Origin: Gordonia sp. PP30
GTDB lineage: Bacteria; Actinomycetota; Actinomycetes; Mycobacteriales; Mycobacteriaceae
Direction of reading: 5' to 3'
DNA length: 64,000 bases
Assembly: GCF_023100845.1 (NCBI RefSeq)
Contig: NZ_CP095864.1
Coordinates: forward strand, 3,720,001-3,784,000
This document shows positions 9,305 through 18,944 of the stretch, piece by piece (the first letter of the stretch is position 1; every line of letters starts with the position of its first letter). The position numbers and the translations under genes are program-made. The notes below the pieces were generated by a model. It saw only the letters and a list, made by a program, of their open reading frames with translations, did not search any database and was not told the DNA's origin.

Positions 9305-10941
9305 CGACCGTCCCCTGCGGGCGTCGAGTCCGCGCCAGCCGCGTCCGGATCGGTCAGCGACAGGAACACCTCATCGAGCGAAGGCCTGCGCAGCACGACG
9401 TCGGCGAGCGGGATCTGGTCCTGCTCCGCCCGCTTGAGCACCTCCGCGAGGGTGGCCGGCCCGTTGGGCGCCGGGACCGAGACCGTGCCGTCCGGCGGAA
9501 CGTCGAGCTCCGCCGCGGTGGGTCCGAGCAGGTCGCCGAGCGCCGCGCGCAGGCGGTGCACGTAAGCGGGATGGACCGGAGTCACCTCGCAGTAGGCGGC
9601 TCCGGTGGCCGCCTTGAGCTCGTCGGAGGTTCCCTCCGCGATCACCTTGCCCTTATCGATCACGACGATGCGGTCGGCGAGCATGTCGGCTTCTTCCAGG
9701 TACTGGGTGGTCAGCAGGATCGTGACACCCAGCGCACGCAGTTGCTCGACGAACGCCCAGACATCCTGGCGGCTGCGCGGGTCGAGGCCCGTAGTCGGCT
9801 CGTCGAGGAACACCACCTCCGGCCTGGTCACCATGCCGCACGCGATGTCGATGCGTCGGCGCATACCGCCGGAATACTCGCGGACCTTGCGGGAGGCCGC
9901 TGACTCCAGACCGAAGAACTCGAGCAGCTCACCCGCCCGGACCTGCGCCTTCTTCTTCGTGAGGCCGAGCAGACGGCCGAACATCACCAGATTCTCACGA
10001 CCGGTGAGTTGCTCGTCGAGGGCCGCGAACTGTCCGGTCAGCGTGATCGCTCGACGCACGGCGGGCGCCTCGCGTTGCACGTCGTGACCGGCGACCGACG
10101 CGGAACCACCGTCGGGAGCGAGGAGGGTGCACAGCATGTTGACCGTCGTCGTCTTGCCGGCCCCGTTGGGCCCGAGAATCGCGACGATCCGGCCCTTGGG
10201 GACCTGAAAACTCACGCCGTCGACGGCCGTGAAGTCCCTGAACTTCTTCCGCAGACCATTGGCTTCGATGGCGATCTCGAGATCGACGTTCTCACCGACC
10301 GGGACGAGATCCAGGGAGGGGAAGGCCGTCGTCGCCAATTGGGCCGCCACGAACTCCTCCCGGGATTCGATCGGGGCGGGAGGATTCTGTTCCTTCTGGC
10401 CGCTGACGTCCCAGCCGGCGCGATGCCGCGACGGCAGCGGTCGCTCCACCGCCGGGGCGGAGACGTCGATGGTCGACGGCTCTGGACGGGTTCGGCTGAA
10501 ACCCGGAATCACCCATGCACCGGTCGACCGGGACTCAGCCGGCCCGACGCGCCGATGCCGGCGACCACCCGCCGCCGCGGCGCCACCCCTGCGAGTCGGA
10601 GCACCTCGGCGTTCACCGGATGTGGTGCTCGGCAGATCGTCGTCGCCGGCGCCGGCGTGCTTGACGACGGCGTGGGCACCGACGTTGCTCGCGGGTTCCG
10701 GTCCGGACCCAGGGGGCGCGGAATCGGCCGCGTTCGGGGCGCCGGAAAGCGGCTGCCGCGTCTCGATAGAGTCGCTGTTCAGCTGATCGCGCCACGCCCG
10801 CAGCTGATTGAGCGTCGGATCGTCGTCCGGAATCCACGGCACGGTGTCGACCAGCGGGTCGCGCGGGGGCCGCTGCCCCGCGGAGGCATGAGACAGCTCA
10901 GGCGTCGTCCCGCCTTCGGGACGCCTCTCAAAAGCCTGCAT
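9301..10941 (-). CDS. ABC transporter ATPase (DrrA-like) with long disordered N-terminal extension
   Basis: A 546-residue protein. The C-terminal part, from about residue 220, is a standard DrrA-type ATPase: Walker A GPNGAGKTTT, signature YSGGMRRRIDIA, Walker B VVFLDEPTTGLDPRSRQD, H-loop replaced by Gln (TTQYLEE), then the DrrA-type C-terminal domain with the SLDEVFLSLT motif. The first 220 residues are low-complexity (Gly, Ala, Arg, Pro, Ser) and likely disordered; DrrA homologues are usually about 330 residues. The ATG at 10941 has GGAAGGA six bases upstream, so the extension is probably translated. It heads the exporter operon and overlaps the first permease gene by ATGA. An internal start near the ATPase domain cannot be excluded. 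Confidence 0.9.
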   Translation of the reverse strand: MQAFERRPEGGTTPELSHASAGQRPPRDPLVDTVPWIPDDDPTLNQLRAWRDQLNSDSIETRQPLSGAPNAADSAPPGSGPEPASNVGAHAVVKHAGAGDDDLPSTTSGERRGAPTRRGGAAAAGGRRHRRVGPAESRSTGAWVIPGFSRTRPEPSTIDVSAPAVERPLPSRHRAGWDVSGQKEQNPPAPIESREEFVAAQLATTAFPSLDLVPVGENVDLEIAIEANGLRKKFRDFTAVDGVSFQVPKGRIVAILGPNGAGKTTTVNMLCTLLAPDGGSASVAGHDVQREAPAVRRAITLTGQFAALDEQLTGRENLVMFGRLLGLTKKKAQVRAGELLEFFGLESAASRKVREYSGGMRRRIDIACGMVTRPEVVFLDEPTTGLDPRSRQDVWAFVEQLRALGVTILLTTQYLEEADMLADRIVVIDKGKVIAEGTSDELKAATGAAYCEVTPVHPAYVHRLRAALGDLLGPTAAELDVPPDGTVSVPAPNGPATLAEVLKRAEQDQIPLADVVLRRPSLDEVFLSLTDPDAAGADSTPAGDGR

Positions 10942-11142
10942 GTGGTCCTTCCGGCTGGGTCTGCACAGTCGTGAGGATCGACCGCCCCGCTGCCGACCGC
11001 TTCGTGGCGTCAGACGAATCCACCCATGAGTCTATCGTCGTGAGCGTCACACTTCGTAACGCATGACACGGTATTCGGTCAGCGACCAGGGAAAACAGCA
11101 CGCAAGTTCCACCGAACGTACGTCTACTCCCCGGTAACGTTG

Positions 11143-11165
11143 CCGGCCCCGACAGTCGGGGCCGG
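11143..11165 (-). terminator. Hairpin terminator after the secreted-protein gene
   Basis: A perfect 10-bp stem (CCGGCCCCGA / TCGGGGCCGG) with a three-base loop starts 15 bases after the stop codon of the gene ending at 11180. There is no U-tract, as is common for actinobacterial terminators. It separates that gene from the exporter operon. Confidence 0.6.
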
Positions 11166-11179
11166 TCACCGATATCGAC

Positions 11180-11812
11180 TCAGCACCACTTGGGTTCGAA
11201 CTTGCTGTTCACCTTCTTGAAGTAGCGATCGAACGCGCCGTTCACGACGGCACCTCCGAGGCCGATGCCGGCTCCCACAAGAGCGCCGATCGGCACGCCG
11301 ATCGGAAGGCCGCCACCGGCGGTCAGCGCGATCGAGAGGATCGCACCGACTGCGGTCCCGATCAGGGCGCCGATGGCTGTCGAGATACTGATTTCACTCA
11401 GCAGCGCCTGACGTGCTTCATGATCGCGCTGCGCTCGAGTCTGCGGGCCGCAGATGATCTGCCCCGGCTTACGCTTCTTGGCTACTTTGCTGGGCACCAG
11501 GGTCGCAGTGTTGCCCCGCACGGTCGCCGCGATGTCGTACTCGGCCTTATCGGGTGCGACGAAGATCAGGCTGTGCTTGTCTACCACCTTGCCGGCCCTG
11601 TTCTTGAACAGCAGGTAACCGTCCTCGACCGCCACGGAGCCGTTCGCCACCGCGATCTTGACGTCGTCCCGGTTCCGCTGAACGGTCGCACGAACCTCGT
11701 CCGGCGAGTCCGGCTTCGCAGCCGCTTCGCCGACGGCGATCGGAAGAAGCGCCACGACGGCGAGCAGTGCGATCAGGACGCGGCGCCATGCCGCGCGCGG
11801 GTGGTGGCGCAT
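11180..11812 (-). CDS. Secreted glycine-zipper protein of unknown function
   Basis: A 210-residue protein I do not recognise by name. It has a clear N-terminal signal peptide (Arg-rich start, hydrophobic core ALLAVVALLPIAV, cleavage likely after GEAAA), a soluble middle part of about 100 residues with one Cys (IICGPQT), then a long Gly/Ala-rich hydrophobic segment (about residues 145-195) with repeated GxxxG spacing (IGALIGTAVGAILS, IGALVGAGIGLGGAV), and a terminal Cys (KWC). The GxxxG pattern is that of glycine-zipper membrane segments in envelope proteins. Other secreted mycobacterial hypotheticals share this layout. It stands alone between two terminator-like hairpins, downstream of the sulfotransferase. 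Confidence 0.75.
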   Translation of the reverse strand: MRHHPRAAWRRVLIALLAVVALLPIAVGEAAAKPDSPDEVRATVQRNRDDVKIAVANGSVAVEDGYLLFKNRAGKVVDKHSLIFVAPDKAEYDIAATVRGNTATLVPSKVAKKRKPGQIICGPQTRAQRDHEARQALLSEISISTAIGALIGTAVGAILSIALTAGGGLPIGVPIGALVGAGIGLGGAVVNGAFDRYFKKVNSKFEPKWC

Positions 11813-12097
11813 ACTTCTATCAACTTTCGTCGTGCCGCAGCCGGACCGGATCGTCGGGGACCACGGTTCGGGTCCCCCCGACCCGGATGGGAGTCAGCGG
11901 TCGGGAATCAGCATCGATGCTAATGCGGATCGCAACACAGGCCCCGCTGAGACGGACTCTTGCGGCAAGTGAGAAAGAATTTCGTCCACACGGTTGTCAC
12001 CCGAATCGGGGCCAGCGAATCACATGCGCCACTCCCCCCACGTCGAGCCCGCAGCCAATGTCGCCGAAAGGCGCCGCTCAGTTGCCTGGCTTCGACC
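11813..12097. other. Intergenic region with a small hairpin
   Basis: These 285 bases separate the sulfotransferase stop from the secreted-protein start. The only structure I see is an imperfect hairpin at about 11853-11882 (GTCGGGGACC pairing with GGTCCCCCCGAC, with a two-base bulge), 30-60 bases before the start of the secreted-protein gene. It may be regulatory. No open frame with plausible coding composition was found. Confidence 0.35.
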
Positions 12098-12859
12098 TCA
12101 CGTCCATCCCATGTCGCGGCCGAACGATTCCTCTAGGCGCCTGTTGTGAGGTCGATAGAACTCCGCAAGGAGTGCCTTCGACGCAGGATCCTCGCCCGGC
12201 GTCACCAAGGGATTCTCGTTGACTCTCGGCACCGGCACAAAGTCAATCGCCGGGAGCTCCAGAAACTCATAGATCCCGGCCAGCGTGGTGCGATCCGCGA
12301 AGTAGTCCTCGGAACGCACCAGGTGAATCCGATCCAGCCCGAACGCGGCGAGCCACGCTGCCGTCAGTACGTCGTACTCACCGGATCGGAGCAATGGCAG
12401 ACCGCAGTAGGTGGGAGCAGGCTCTGGGTATGCGGCCAACGACGCCTCCACGAACGCCGCGTACGCCGGCGCGACCGCAGCCTCGGGGCCACCGACGAGC
12501 AGCTCCCATTTGTACTGCGAATACGCCCGCGATACGGGATCCCGCAGCACCAGGACCACTTTGGCGTCGGGCACCGCCGCCCGGTATCGGCCGGGCAGGT
12601 CGAGAAACGTGAGCGCGGGGGTGAAGTAGCCCGTGCGGGCGTTCCCCGTCTGCCGGCGCACGCGACGCATCTCCGTGACCGTCGGGTAGTGCTCCCGCCG
12701 CACTTCCGGATCCGTGTCGAAAACCTCCTTGGCGAAGGGCGGGACGACGCTCGGGTGCGAAAACAGATTGGCCGCGAGATCAGACGTCCCGCCCTTGATC
12801 GAACCCACGCACGCGAAGTCGGGGAGCACTCTGCCGCCGCCGAGCTTGCGGAGCCACAT
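12098..12859 (-). CDS. PAPS-dependent sulfotransferase
   Basis: A 253-residue soluble sulfotransferase expected to move a sulfuryl group from PAPS to an acceptor hydroxyl or amine. The 5'-phosphosulfate loop is GSIKGGTSDLAANL (about residues 19-32) and the 3'-phosphate motif is VVLVLRDPVSRAYSQY (about 100-115), both characteristic of the Sulfotransfer family. The ATG at 12859 has no strong ribosome site, but a stop lies in frame about 13 codons upstream, so the start is bounded. It lies downstream of rpsQ after a terminator. In M. tuberculosis the same junction (rpsQ to rplN) holds the arylsulfatase gene atsA, so sulfur-ester genes occur at this locus in both (from memory of that genome). Acceptor unknown. 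Confidence 0.88.
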   Translation of the reverse strand: MWLRKLGGGRVLPDFACVGSIKGGTSDLAANLFSHPSVVPPFAKEVFDTDPEVRREHYPTVTEMRRVRRQTGNARTGYFTPALTFLDLPGRYRAAVPDAKVVLVLRDPVSRAYSQYKWELLVGGPEAAVAPAYAAFVEASLAAYPEPAPTYCGLPLLRSGEYDVLTAAWLAAFGLDRIHLVRSEDYFADRTTLAGIYEFLELPAIDFVPVPRVNENPLVTPGEDPASKALLAEFYRPHNRRLEESFGRDMGWT

Positions 12860-12881
12860 CCGCCCGGGCGGCGGGGTACCC

Positions 12882-13088
12882 TCAATAGTGCTTCAACCCA
12901 TACCAGCGCGCCACCAACGCCATCCTCCGCGCGCGGACCAACGGGCCGTTCGGCTCGAATCGCAACATCCGCAATTGCGTGTCGATGTCGTAGCAGTCGG
13001 TGTACCTGTGATCGTCCCGACTGCCCGCTGCCGACAGTGTCCGGCGCATTGGCCCCCCTCCTTCTCGTTCCCGTCCACCGCGCCGCAC
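12882..13088 (-). CDS. Possible small protein upstream of the sulfotransferase
   Basis: An open frame of 68 codons ending 22 bases before the sulfotransferase. Its C-terminal part (FEPNGPLVRARRMALVARWYGLKHY) looks like a basic amphipathic helix; an internal ATG about 13 codons in is a second start candidate. I do not recognise a family. Position and orientation suggest co-transcription with the sulfotransferase if it is real. Coding status is uncertain: it is short and I see no strong ribosome-binding site. Confidence 0.35.
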   Translation of the reverse strand: MRRGGREREGGGPMRRTLSAAGSRDDHRYTDCYDIDTQLRMLRFEPNGPLVRARRMALVARWYGLKHY

Positions 13089-13170
13089 CGCTGTGCGGCA
13101 GCGACCAAACGATCCGCGTGCTCACGGGCACAAAGAACTCTCCCGGTTCGGGGGTAGTGCAGACCGGATG

Positions 13171-13211
13171 CCAGAAGGTCCGGTCCCGAACAGGGATACC
13201 GGACCTTCTGG
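13171..13211 (-). terminator. Terminator of the S10 operon
   Basis: A perfect 14-bp inverted repeat (CCAGAAGGTCCGGT / ACCGGACCTTCTGG) with a 13-base loop that itself holds a short CCC/GGG pairing. It begins about 50 bases after the rpsQ stop codon and is the first strong hairpin after the ribosomal genes, so it most likely ends the operon transcript. Confidence 0.75.
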
Positions 13212-13262
13212 GTATGGACAAACTCAACGAGCCAGCGAACCAGCTCCAGGAGCGAAAGAAAC

Positions 13263-13544
13263 CTACTTGGCCTTCTCCAGCACCTCGACCAGGCGCCAGC
13301 GCTTCGACTTCGACAGCGGGCGGGTCTCCATGATCCGCACGCGGTCGCCGACGCCGGCGACTTCCTGCTCGTCGTGCGCCTTCACCTTGCTGGTGGTGCG
13401 GATGATCTTGCCGTACAGCGGGTGGCTCTTGCGATCCTCCAGCTCGACGGTGATCGTCTTCTGCATCTTGTCACTGACGACGTAGCCGATCCGCTCCTTG
13501 CGGCGGCCGCGCTCTTCGACGTTCACGTTCTGGTCCTCACTCAT
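13263..13544 (-). CDS. rpsQ: 30S ribosomal protein S17
   Basis: Primary 16S rRNA-binding protein of the small subunit; 93 residues. The OB-fold core [20 protein letters not shown] and the MGDxVxIxETRPLSKxKRWRL pattern (here [21 protein letters not shown]) are unmistakable. The start ATG overlaps the rpmC stop as ATGA, so the two are translationally coupled. It is the last gene of the S10 operon in this window and is followed by a strong hairpin rather than by rplN. Confidence 0.98.
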   Translation of the reverse strand: MSEDQNVNVEERGRRKERIGYVVSDKMQKTITVELEDRKSHPLYGKIIRTTSKVKAHDEQEVAGVGDRVRIMETRPLSKSKRWRLVEVLEKAK

Positions 13545-13774
13545 GCGTCGTCACCGTCCGGTCCGGACGCCAGGCCCAGCTCACGCTCCCGCATGACGGT
13601 GTAGATCCGGGCGATCTCGCGACGCACGGTCCGCAGGCGGCGGTTGTTGTCGAGCTGGCCGGTGGCCATCTGGAAACGAAGGTTGAACAGCTCTTCCTTC
13701 GACTCCTTCAGACGGTCGACCAGGTCGGCGTCGTTGAGATCGCGGAGTTCGCCCGCAGCGATTCCGAGTGCCAT
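13541..13774 (-). CDS. rpmC: 50S ribosomal protein L29
   Basis: Small helical large-subunit protein at the peptide-exit tunnel; 77 residues. It begins [15 protein letters not shown] and carries the family pattern [34 protein letters not shown]. The start at 13774 shares one base with the rplP stop (TGATG); a longer in-frame extension exists upstream but lies inside rplP and is not coding. The Gly/Asp-rich C-terminal tail is typical of actinobacteria. Confidence 0.97.
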   Translation of the reverse strand: MALGIAAGELRDLNDADLVDRLKESKEELFNLRFQMATGQLDNNRRLRTVRREIARIYTVMRERELGLASGPDGDDA

Positions 13775-14190
13775 CAGAACTGCTCCTCTCTGGTCACGAT
13801 ACGGGTCTTCATCGGGAGCTTGTGCTGCGCGCGACGCAGAGCCTCGCGAGCCACCTGCTCGTTGGGGAAGGTCATCTCGAAGAGGACGCGACCCGGCTTG
13901 ACCGGGGCGACCCACCACTCGGGCGAACCCTTACCGGAACCCATGCGGGTCTCGGCCGGCTTCTTCGTGATCGGGCGGTCCGGGAAGATGTTGATCCAGA
14001 CCTTGCCGCCACGCTTGATGTGGCGGTTGATCGCGATACGAGCGGACTCGATCTGACGGTTGGTGATGTAAGCGCTTTCCAGCGCCTGGATACCGTAGTC
14101 GCCGAAGGTGACCTTGGTTCCGCCCTTGGCCTGACCCTTCAGGCTGGGGTGATGCTGCTTGCGGTGCTTGACCCGACGAGGGATCAACAT
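13774..14190 (-). CDS. rplP: 50S ribosomal protein L16
   Basis: Large-subunit protein needed for A-site tRNA binding and peptidyl-transferase architecture; 138 residues, the usual length. It begins [15 protein letters not shown] and contains the motifs [24 protein letters not shown] and [19 protein letters not shown]. Its stop overlaps the rpmC start by one base. Upstream it follows rpsC after three bases. Confidence 0.98.
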   Translation of the reverse strand: MLIPRRVKHRKQHHPSLKGQAKGGTKVTFGDYGIQALESAYITNRQIESARIAINRHIKRGGKVWINIFPDRPITKKPAETRMGSGKGSPEWWVAPVKPGRVLFEMTFPNEQVAREALRRAQHKLPMKTRIVTREEQF

Positions 14191-14193
14191 GCC

Positions 14194-15416
<1,223 letters not shown>

Positions 15417-15419
15417 GGT

Positions 15420-15701
15420 TTACCGGCGCTTCGCTTTCCGGTCATCCTTGATGTGACCCTTGAAGGTGCGGGTAGGGGCGAACTCGCCCAGCTTGTGGCC
15501 GACCATGTTGTCCGACACGAACACGGGCACGTGCTTGCGTCCGTCGTGGACGGCAAAGGTGTGACCGATGAAGTCGGGGATGATGGTCGAGCGGCGCGAC
15601 CAGGTCTTGATGACCTGCTTGGTGCCCTTCTCGTTCTGCACATCCACCTTCTTCAGGAGGTGGTCGTCGACGAACGGGCCTTTCTTCAGGCTGCGTGGCA
15701 T
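15420..15701 (-). CDS. rpsS: 30S ribosomal protein S19
   Basis: Small-subunit head protein that forms a complex with S13; 93 residues. It starts [19 protein letters not shown] and contains [32 protein letters not shown], the conserved S19 block. The start is preceded by AGGAGGT at good spacing. It lies between rplB and rplV in the standard S10-operon order. Confidence 0.98.
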   Translation of the reverse strand: MPRSLKKGPFVDDHLLKKVDVQNEKGTKQVIKTWSRRSTIIPDFIGHTFAVHDGRKHVPVFVSDNMVGHKLGEFAPTRTFKGHIKDDRKAKRR

Positions 15702-15718
15702 TTTTTACCTCCTCCTAG

Positions 15719-16555
15719 TTATCGCTTGTTCTTGCCGGTACGACGGCGGCGGACGATCAGCTTGTCGCTGTCCTTGTTCTTGCGGGTGCGGCCCTCGGGC
15801 TTGCCCCACGGGCTGACCGGGTGGCGACCACCGGAGGTCTTGCCCTCGCCACCACCGTGCGGGTGGTCGACCGGGTTCATCACGACACCGCGGACGGTGG
15901 GGCGCTTGCCCTTCCACCGCATACGGCCGGCCTTGCCCCAGTTGATGTTCGCCTGCTCGGCGTTGCCCACCTCGCCGACGGTGGCGCGGCAGCGCACGTC
16001 GACGCGGCGGATCTCACCCGACGGCATACGCAGGGTCGCGTACGGACCCTCCTTGCCGAGGAGCTGGATCGAGGCGCCGGCCGAGCGAGCCATCTTCGCA
16101 CCGCCGCCCGGACGCAGCTCCACGTTGTGGACCTGGGTACCGGTCGGGATGTTGCGCAGCGGCAGGTTGTTGCCCGGCTTGATGTCGGCGTTGGGCCCCG
16201 ACTCGACGATGTCGCCCTGCTTCAGGTTCTTCGGCGCGATGATGTAGCGCTTCTCGCCGTCGATGTAGTGCAGCAGCGCGATGCGCGCGGTGCGGTTGGG
16301 GTCGTACTCGATGTGAGCGACCTTCGCGTTGATCCCGTCCTTGTCGTTGCGACGGAAATCGATCACGCGGTAGGCACGCTTGTGCCCGCCGCCGCGGTGC
16401 CGGGTGGTGATCCGGCCGTGCGCGTTACGCCCGCCCTTGCTGTGCAGGGGGCGGACCAGCGACTTCTCCGGGTGGTCACGAGTGACCTCGGAGAAGTCGG
16501 CTCCGCTCGAGCCGCGACGGCCAGGCGTCGTCGGCTTGTACTTACGAATAGCCAT
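15719..16555 (-). CDS. rplB: 50S ribosomal protein L2
   Basis: Core 23S rRNA-binding protein close to the peptidyl-transferase centre; 278 residues, usual length. It starts [15 protein letters not shown] and carries [17 protein letters not shown], the central [20 protein letters not shown] and the near-universal [21 protein letters not shown] with the conserved His. It sits between rplW and rpsS. Confidence 0.99.
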   Translation of the reverse strand: MAIRKYKPTTPGRRGSSGADFSEVTRDHPEKSLVRPLHSKGGRNAHGRITTRHRGGGHKRAYRVIDFRRNDKDGINAKVAHIEYDPNRTARIALLHYIDGEKRYIIAPKNLKQGDIVESGPNADIKPGNNLPLRNIPTGTQVHNVELRPGGGAKMARSAGASIQLLGKEGPYATLRMPSGEIRRVDVRCRATVGEVGNAEQANINWGKAGRMRWKGKRPTVRGVVMNPVDHPHGGGEGKTSGGRHPVSPWGKPEGRTRKNKDSDKLIVRRRRTGKNKR

Positions 16556-16586
16556 AGGTTTTCAAGTCCCTCTCTGAGCGCTCCGG

Positions 16587-16892
16587 TCAGGCGACCGGGC
16601 CCCCGAAGATCTCGATGGGCTTGCTGCCGTCACGCAGCGTCACGATGGCGCGCTTGGTGTCCTTGCGCTTGCCGTAGCCGTAACGAGTGCGCTTGCGCTT
16701 GCCGTTGCGGTTCGCCGTGTTGACGCTCTCGACCTTCACATCGAAGATCTTCTCGATGGCGATCTTGATCTGGGTCTTGTTGGCGTCCGGGTGCACCACG
16801 AAGGTGTACTGCTGCTCCTCGAGCAGGCCGTAAGCCTTCTCCGAGATCACCGGCGCCAGAATGATGTCGCGCGGATCAGCGTGCGTCGTCAT
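16587..16892 (-). CDS. rplW: 50S ribosomal protein L23
   Basis: Exit-tunnel protein and docking site for trigger factor and SRP; 101 residues. Motifs: [25 protein letters not shown] and the arm with [16 protein letters not shown] and [29 protein letters not shown]. One base separates it from the rplD stop. Confidence 0.98.
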   Translation of the reverse strand: MTTHADPRDIILAPVISEKAYGLLEEQQYTFVVHPDANKTQIKIAIEKIFDVKVESVNTANRNGKRKRTRYGYGKRKDTKRAIVTLRDGSKPIEIFGGPVA

Positions 16893-16893
16893 G

Positions 16894-17553
16894 TCAGGCC
16901 TCCTTCTTGGTGTGCGCCTCGATGAAGGCGTTCAGCGTCTCGACGCTGAACACGACCTCATCGGAATCGAGGACGTCGTAGGTGTTCAGCTGGTCCGGCG
17001 CGATGGCGTGCACGTTCTGCAGGTTCGCGATGCTCTTGCGAGCGGCGTCGTCCTCACGGGAGAGCACGACGAGGAACTTGCGGCGATCGCTGATCGCCTC
17101 GAGGAACGTCCGCGCGGCCTTGGTCGACGGGGTCTGCCCCTCGACGAGCTCGGTGACCACGTGAATGCGCTCGTTGCGCGCCCGGTCGGAGAGGGCACCG
17201 CGCAGGGCGGCGGCCTTCATCTTCTTGTTGACCTTCTGCGTGTAGTCGCGCGGCTGCGGACCGTGCACGGTGCCACCGCCGACGAACTGCGGTGCGCGGG
17301 TCGAGCCCTGACGGGCGCGGCCGGTGCCCTTCTGGCGGTACGGCTTGGCGCCACCGCCGCGGACGGCGCCGCGGGTCTTGGTCGAATGCGTGCCCTGGCG
17401 GGCCGCAGCCTGCTGGGCGACGACCACCTGGTGCAGAAGCGCGATGTTCGCGTCCTGGTCGAACAGCTCGGCCGGCAGCTCGACGGTGCCGTTGGTGGCA
17501 CCGGCCGGGGTGCGGACGTCGAGCGTCAGCGTGGTTGCGGTTTCGGTGCTCAC
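16894..17553 (-). CDS. rplD: 50S ribosomal protein L4
   Basis: Large-subunit protein with an extended loop in the exit tunnel; 219 residues. The loop region [41 protein letters not shown] is intact and diagnostic. The start is GTG at 17553 ([13 protein letters not shown]), overlapping the rplC stop as GTGA. In some bacteria L4 also autoregulates the S10 operon; I see no specific leader element that shows this here. Confidence 0.98.
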   Translation of the reverse strand: MSTETATTLTLDVRTPAGATNGTVELPAELFDQDANIALLHQVVVAQQAAARQGTHSTKTRGAVRGGGAKPYRQKGTGRARQGSTRAPQFVGGGTVHGPQPRDYTQKVNKKMKAAALRGALSDRARNERIHVVTELVEGQTPSTKAARTFLEAISDRRKFLVVLSREDDAARKSIANLQNVHAIAPDQLNTYDVLDSDEVVFSVETLNAFIEAHTKKEA

Positions 17554-18206
17554 TTGTCGCCACCCTTCACAGCGTCGCGAATCACCACGATGCCGCCCTT
17601 GCGGCCGGGGATCGCGCCCTTGATCAGCAGGAGACCGGCCTCGGAGTCCACCTTGTAGATGGTGAGATTCTGGGTGGTCACCTTGTCGTTACCCATCCGG
17701 CCGGCCATCCGCATGCCCTTGAACACGCGGCCCGGGGTGGCGCAGCCACCGATGGAACCGGGCGAGCGGTGCACGCGGTGCGCGCCGTGGCTCGCGCCCA
17801 GGCCGGCGAAGCCGTGACGCTTCATGACGCCGGCGAAGCCCTTGCCCTTGGAGGTGCCGGTCACGTCGACCTTGGCGCCGTCGGCGAAGATGTCGACGCC
17901 GAGCTCCTGGCCCACCTCGAAGTCCGACGTGTCCTGCACGCGGATCTCGGCGAGGTGGCGGCGCGGGGTGACGCCCGCCTTGGCGAACTGGCCGGAGACC
18001 GGCTTGTTCACCTTGCGGGGGTCGATGGCGCCGTACGCGAGCTGCACGGCGGTGTAGCCGTCGCGCTCTTCGTCGCGGAGCTGGGTGATGACGTTGCCGC
18101 CGGCCGCGATGACGGTCACCGGGACGACCCGGTTGTTCTCATCGAAGACCTGGGTCATGCCGAGCTTGGTGCCCAGCAGGCCCTTCTTTGCAGTCTGGTT
18201 GCTCAT
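17550..18206 (-). CDS. rplC: 50S ribosomal protein L3
   Basis: 23S rRNA-binding assembly protein; 218 residues. It starts [25 protein letters not shown] and has the conserved [21 protein letters not shown] and [25 protein letters not shown] segments, the region methylated in other bacteria. It follows rpsJ by 17 bases and overlaps rplD by four. Confidence 0.98.
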   Translation of the reverse strand: MSNQTAKKGLLGTKLGMTQVFDENNRVVPVTVIAAGGNVITQLRDEERDGYTAVQLAYGAIDPRKVNKPVSGQFAKAGVTPRRHLAEIRVQDTSDFEVGQELGVDIFADGAKVDVTGTSKGKGFAGVMKRHGFAGLGASHGAHRVHRSPGSIGGCATPGRVFKGMRMAGRMGNDKVTTQNLTIYKVDSEAGLLLIKGAIPGRKGGIVVIRDAVKGGDK

Positions 18207-18223
18207 ATTCGCTCAGTCCCCCG

Positions 18224-18529
18224 TCACTGGATGTTGACGTCGACGCTGGCCGGCAGGTCGATGCGCATCAGCGCGTCGACCGTCTTCGGCGTCGGGTCGA
18301 GGATGTCGATGAGTCGCTTGTGCGTGCGCATCTCGAAGTGTTCGCGGCTGTCCTTGTACTTGTGCGGCGAACGGATGACGCAGTACACGTTCTTTTCGGT
18401 GGGCAACGGCACCGGGCCGACCACCCGTGCACCCGTACGGGTCACGGTTTCCACGATCTTGCGCGCAGAAGCGTCGATCGCCTCGTGGTCGTAGGCCTTG
18501 AGCCTGATGCGGATCTTCTGTCCCGCCAC
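18224..18529 (-). CDS. rpsJ: 30S ribosomal protein S10
   Basis: First gene of the S10 operon; a small-subunit head protein, and as NusE a partner of NusB in antitermination; 101 residues. It reads [27 protein letters not shown], with [29 protein letters not shown]. The start is GTG at 18529, preceded by AAGAGGA; the frame stays open further upstream but that stretch has no S10 similarity. Confidence 0.98.
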   Translation of the reverse strand: MAGQKIRIRLKAYDHEAIDASARKIVETVTRTGARVVGPVPLPTEKNVYCVIRSPHKYKDSREHFEMRTHKRLIDILDPTPKTVDALMRIDLPASVDVNIQ

Positions 18530-18869
18530 GCTGTGTCCTCTTCCGTCTGTATGTCTCTCGACGAACAGAACACCGCGCGGCTCAACACCCGCCCCCTTCG
18601 ACAAGCTCGGGGAGCAACGGGCGGCAACGTGAGCCACAATGACCACGGCCCGACCATGCGGGCGCGATCGACGCTGTTCTTTTCGTCGTTGTACGCTTCC
18701 CCCGGCACCCGCGGTCGGGCGTGTCGTGACCGTGATTCTCATCGAGAAGAGCACGCGTTACACGCCCGGCTCCGCGTTCGCGGTCCGGTGGAGTTCATCG
18801 CCTCGCGAGAGGCAACCCCCCAAGTATGCACGACGCCGCGCTGCAACCCAAATCGGTGCGCCCGCGGCC
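18530..18869. promoter_or_regulatory. Leader and promoter region of the S10 operon
   Basis: About 340 bases between rpsJ and the terminator of the valine-degradation operon, with no gene I can support. It must hold the S10 operon promoter and leader. I could not identify a confident -10/-35 pair. At about 18585-18615 there is a CCCCTTCGACAAGCTCGGGG-type sequence, a motif dispersed in many actinobacterial genomes. Confidence 0.5.
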
Positions 18870-18933
18870 GTAGCAGCGCTTCGACACATGAGCAGCGCCC
18901 GCGACTGCTGCTCATGTGTCTACCCGCTGCTAC
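18870..18933 (-). terminator. Two-storey hairpin terminator after mmsB
   Basis: Starting 12 bases after the mmsB stop, an inverted repeat with a 14-bp perfect inner stem (GACACATGAGCAGC / GCTGCTCATGTGTC, 10-base loop) is extended, across a 4x4 internal bulge, by a 9-bp outer stem (GTAGCAGCG / CGCTGCTAC). It is the strongest hairpin in this part of the window and should insulate the ribosomal operon from read-through. Confidence 0.8.
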
Positions 18934-18944
18934 CCCACGACGGG

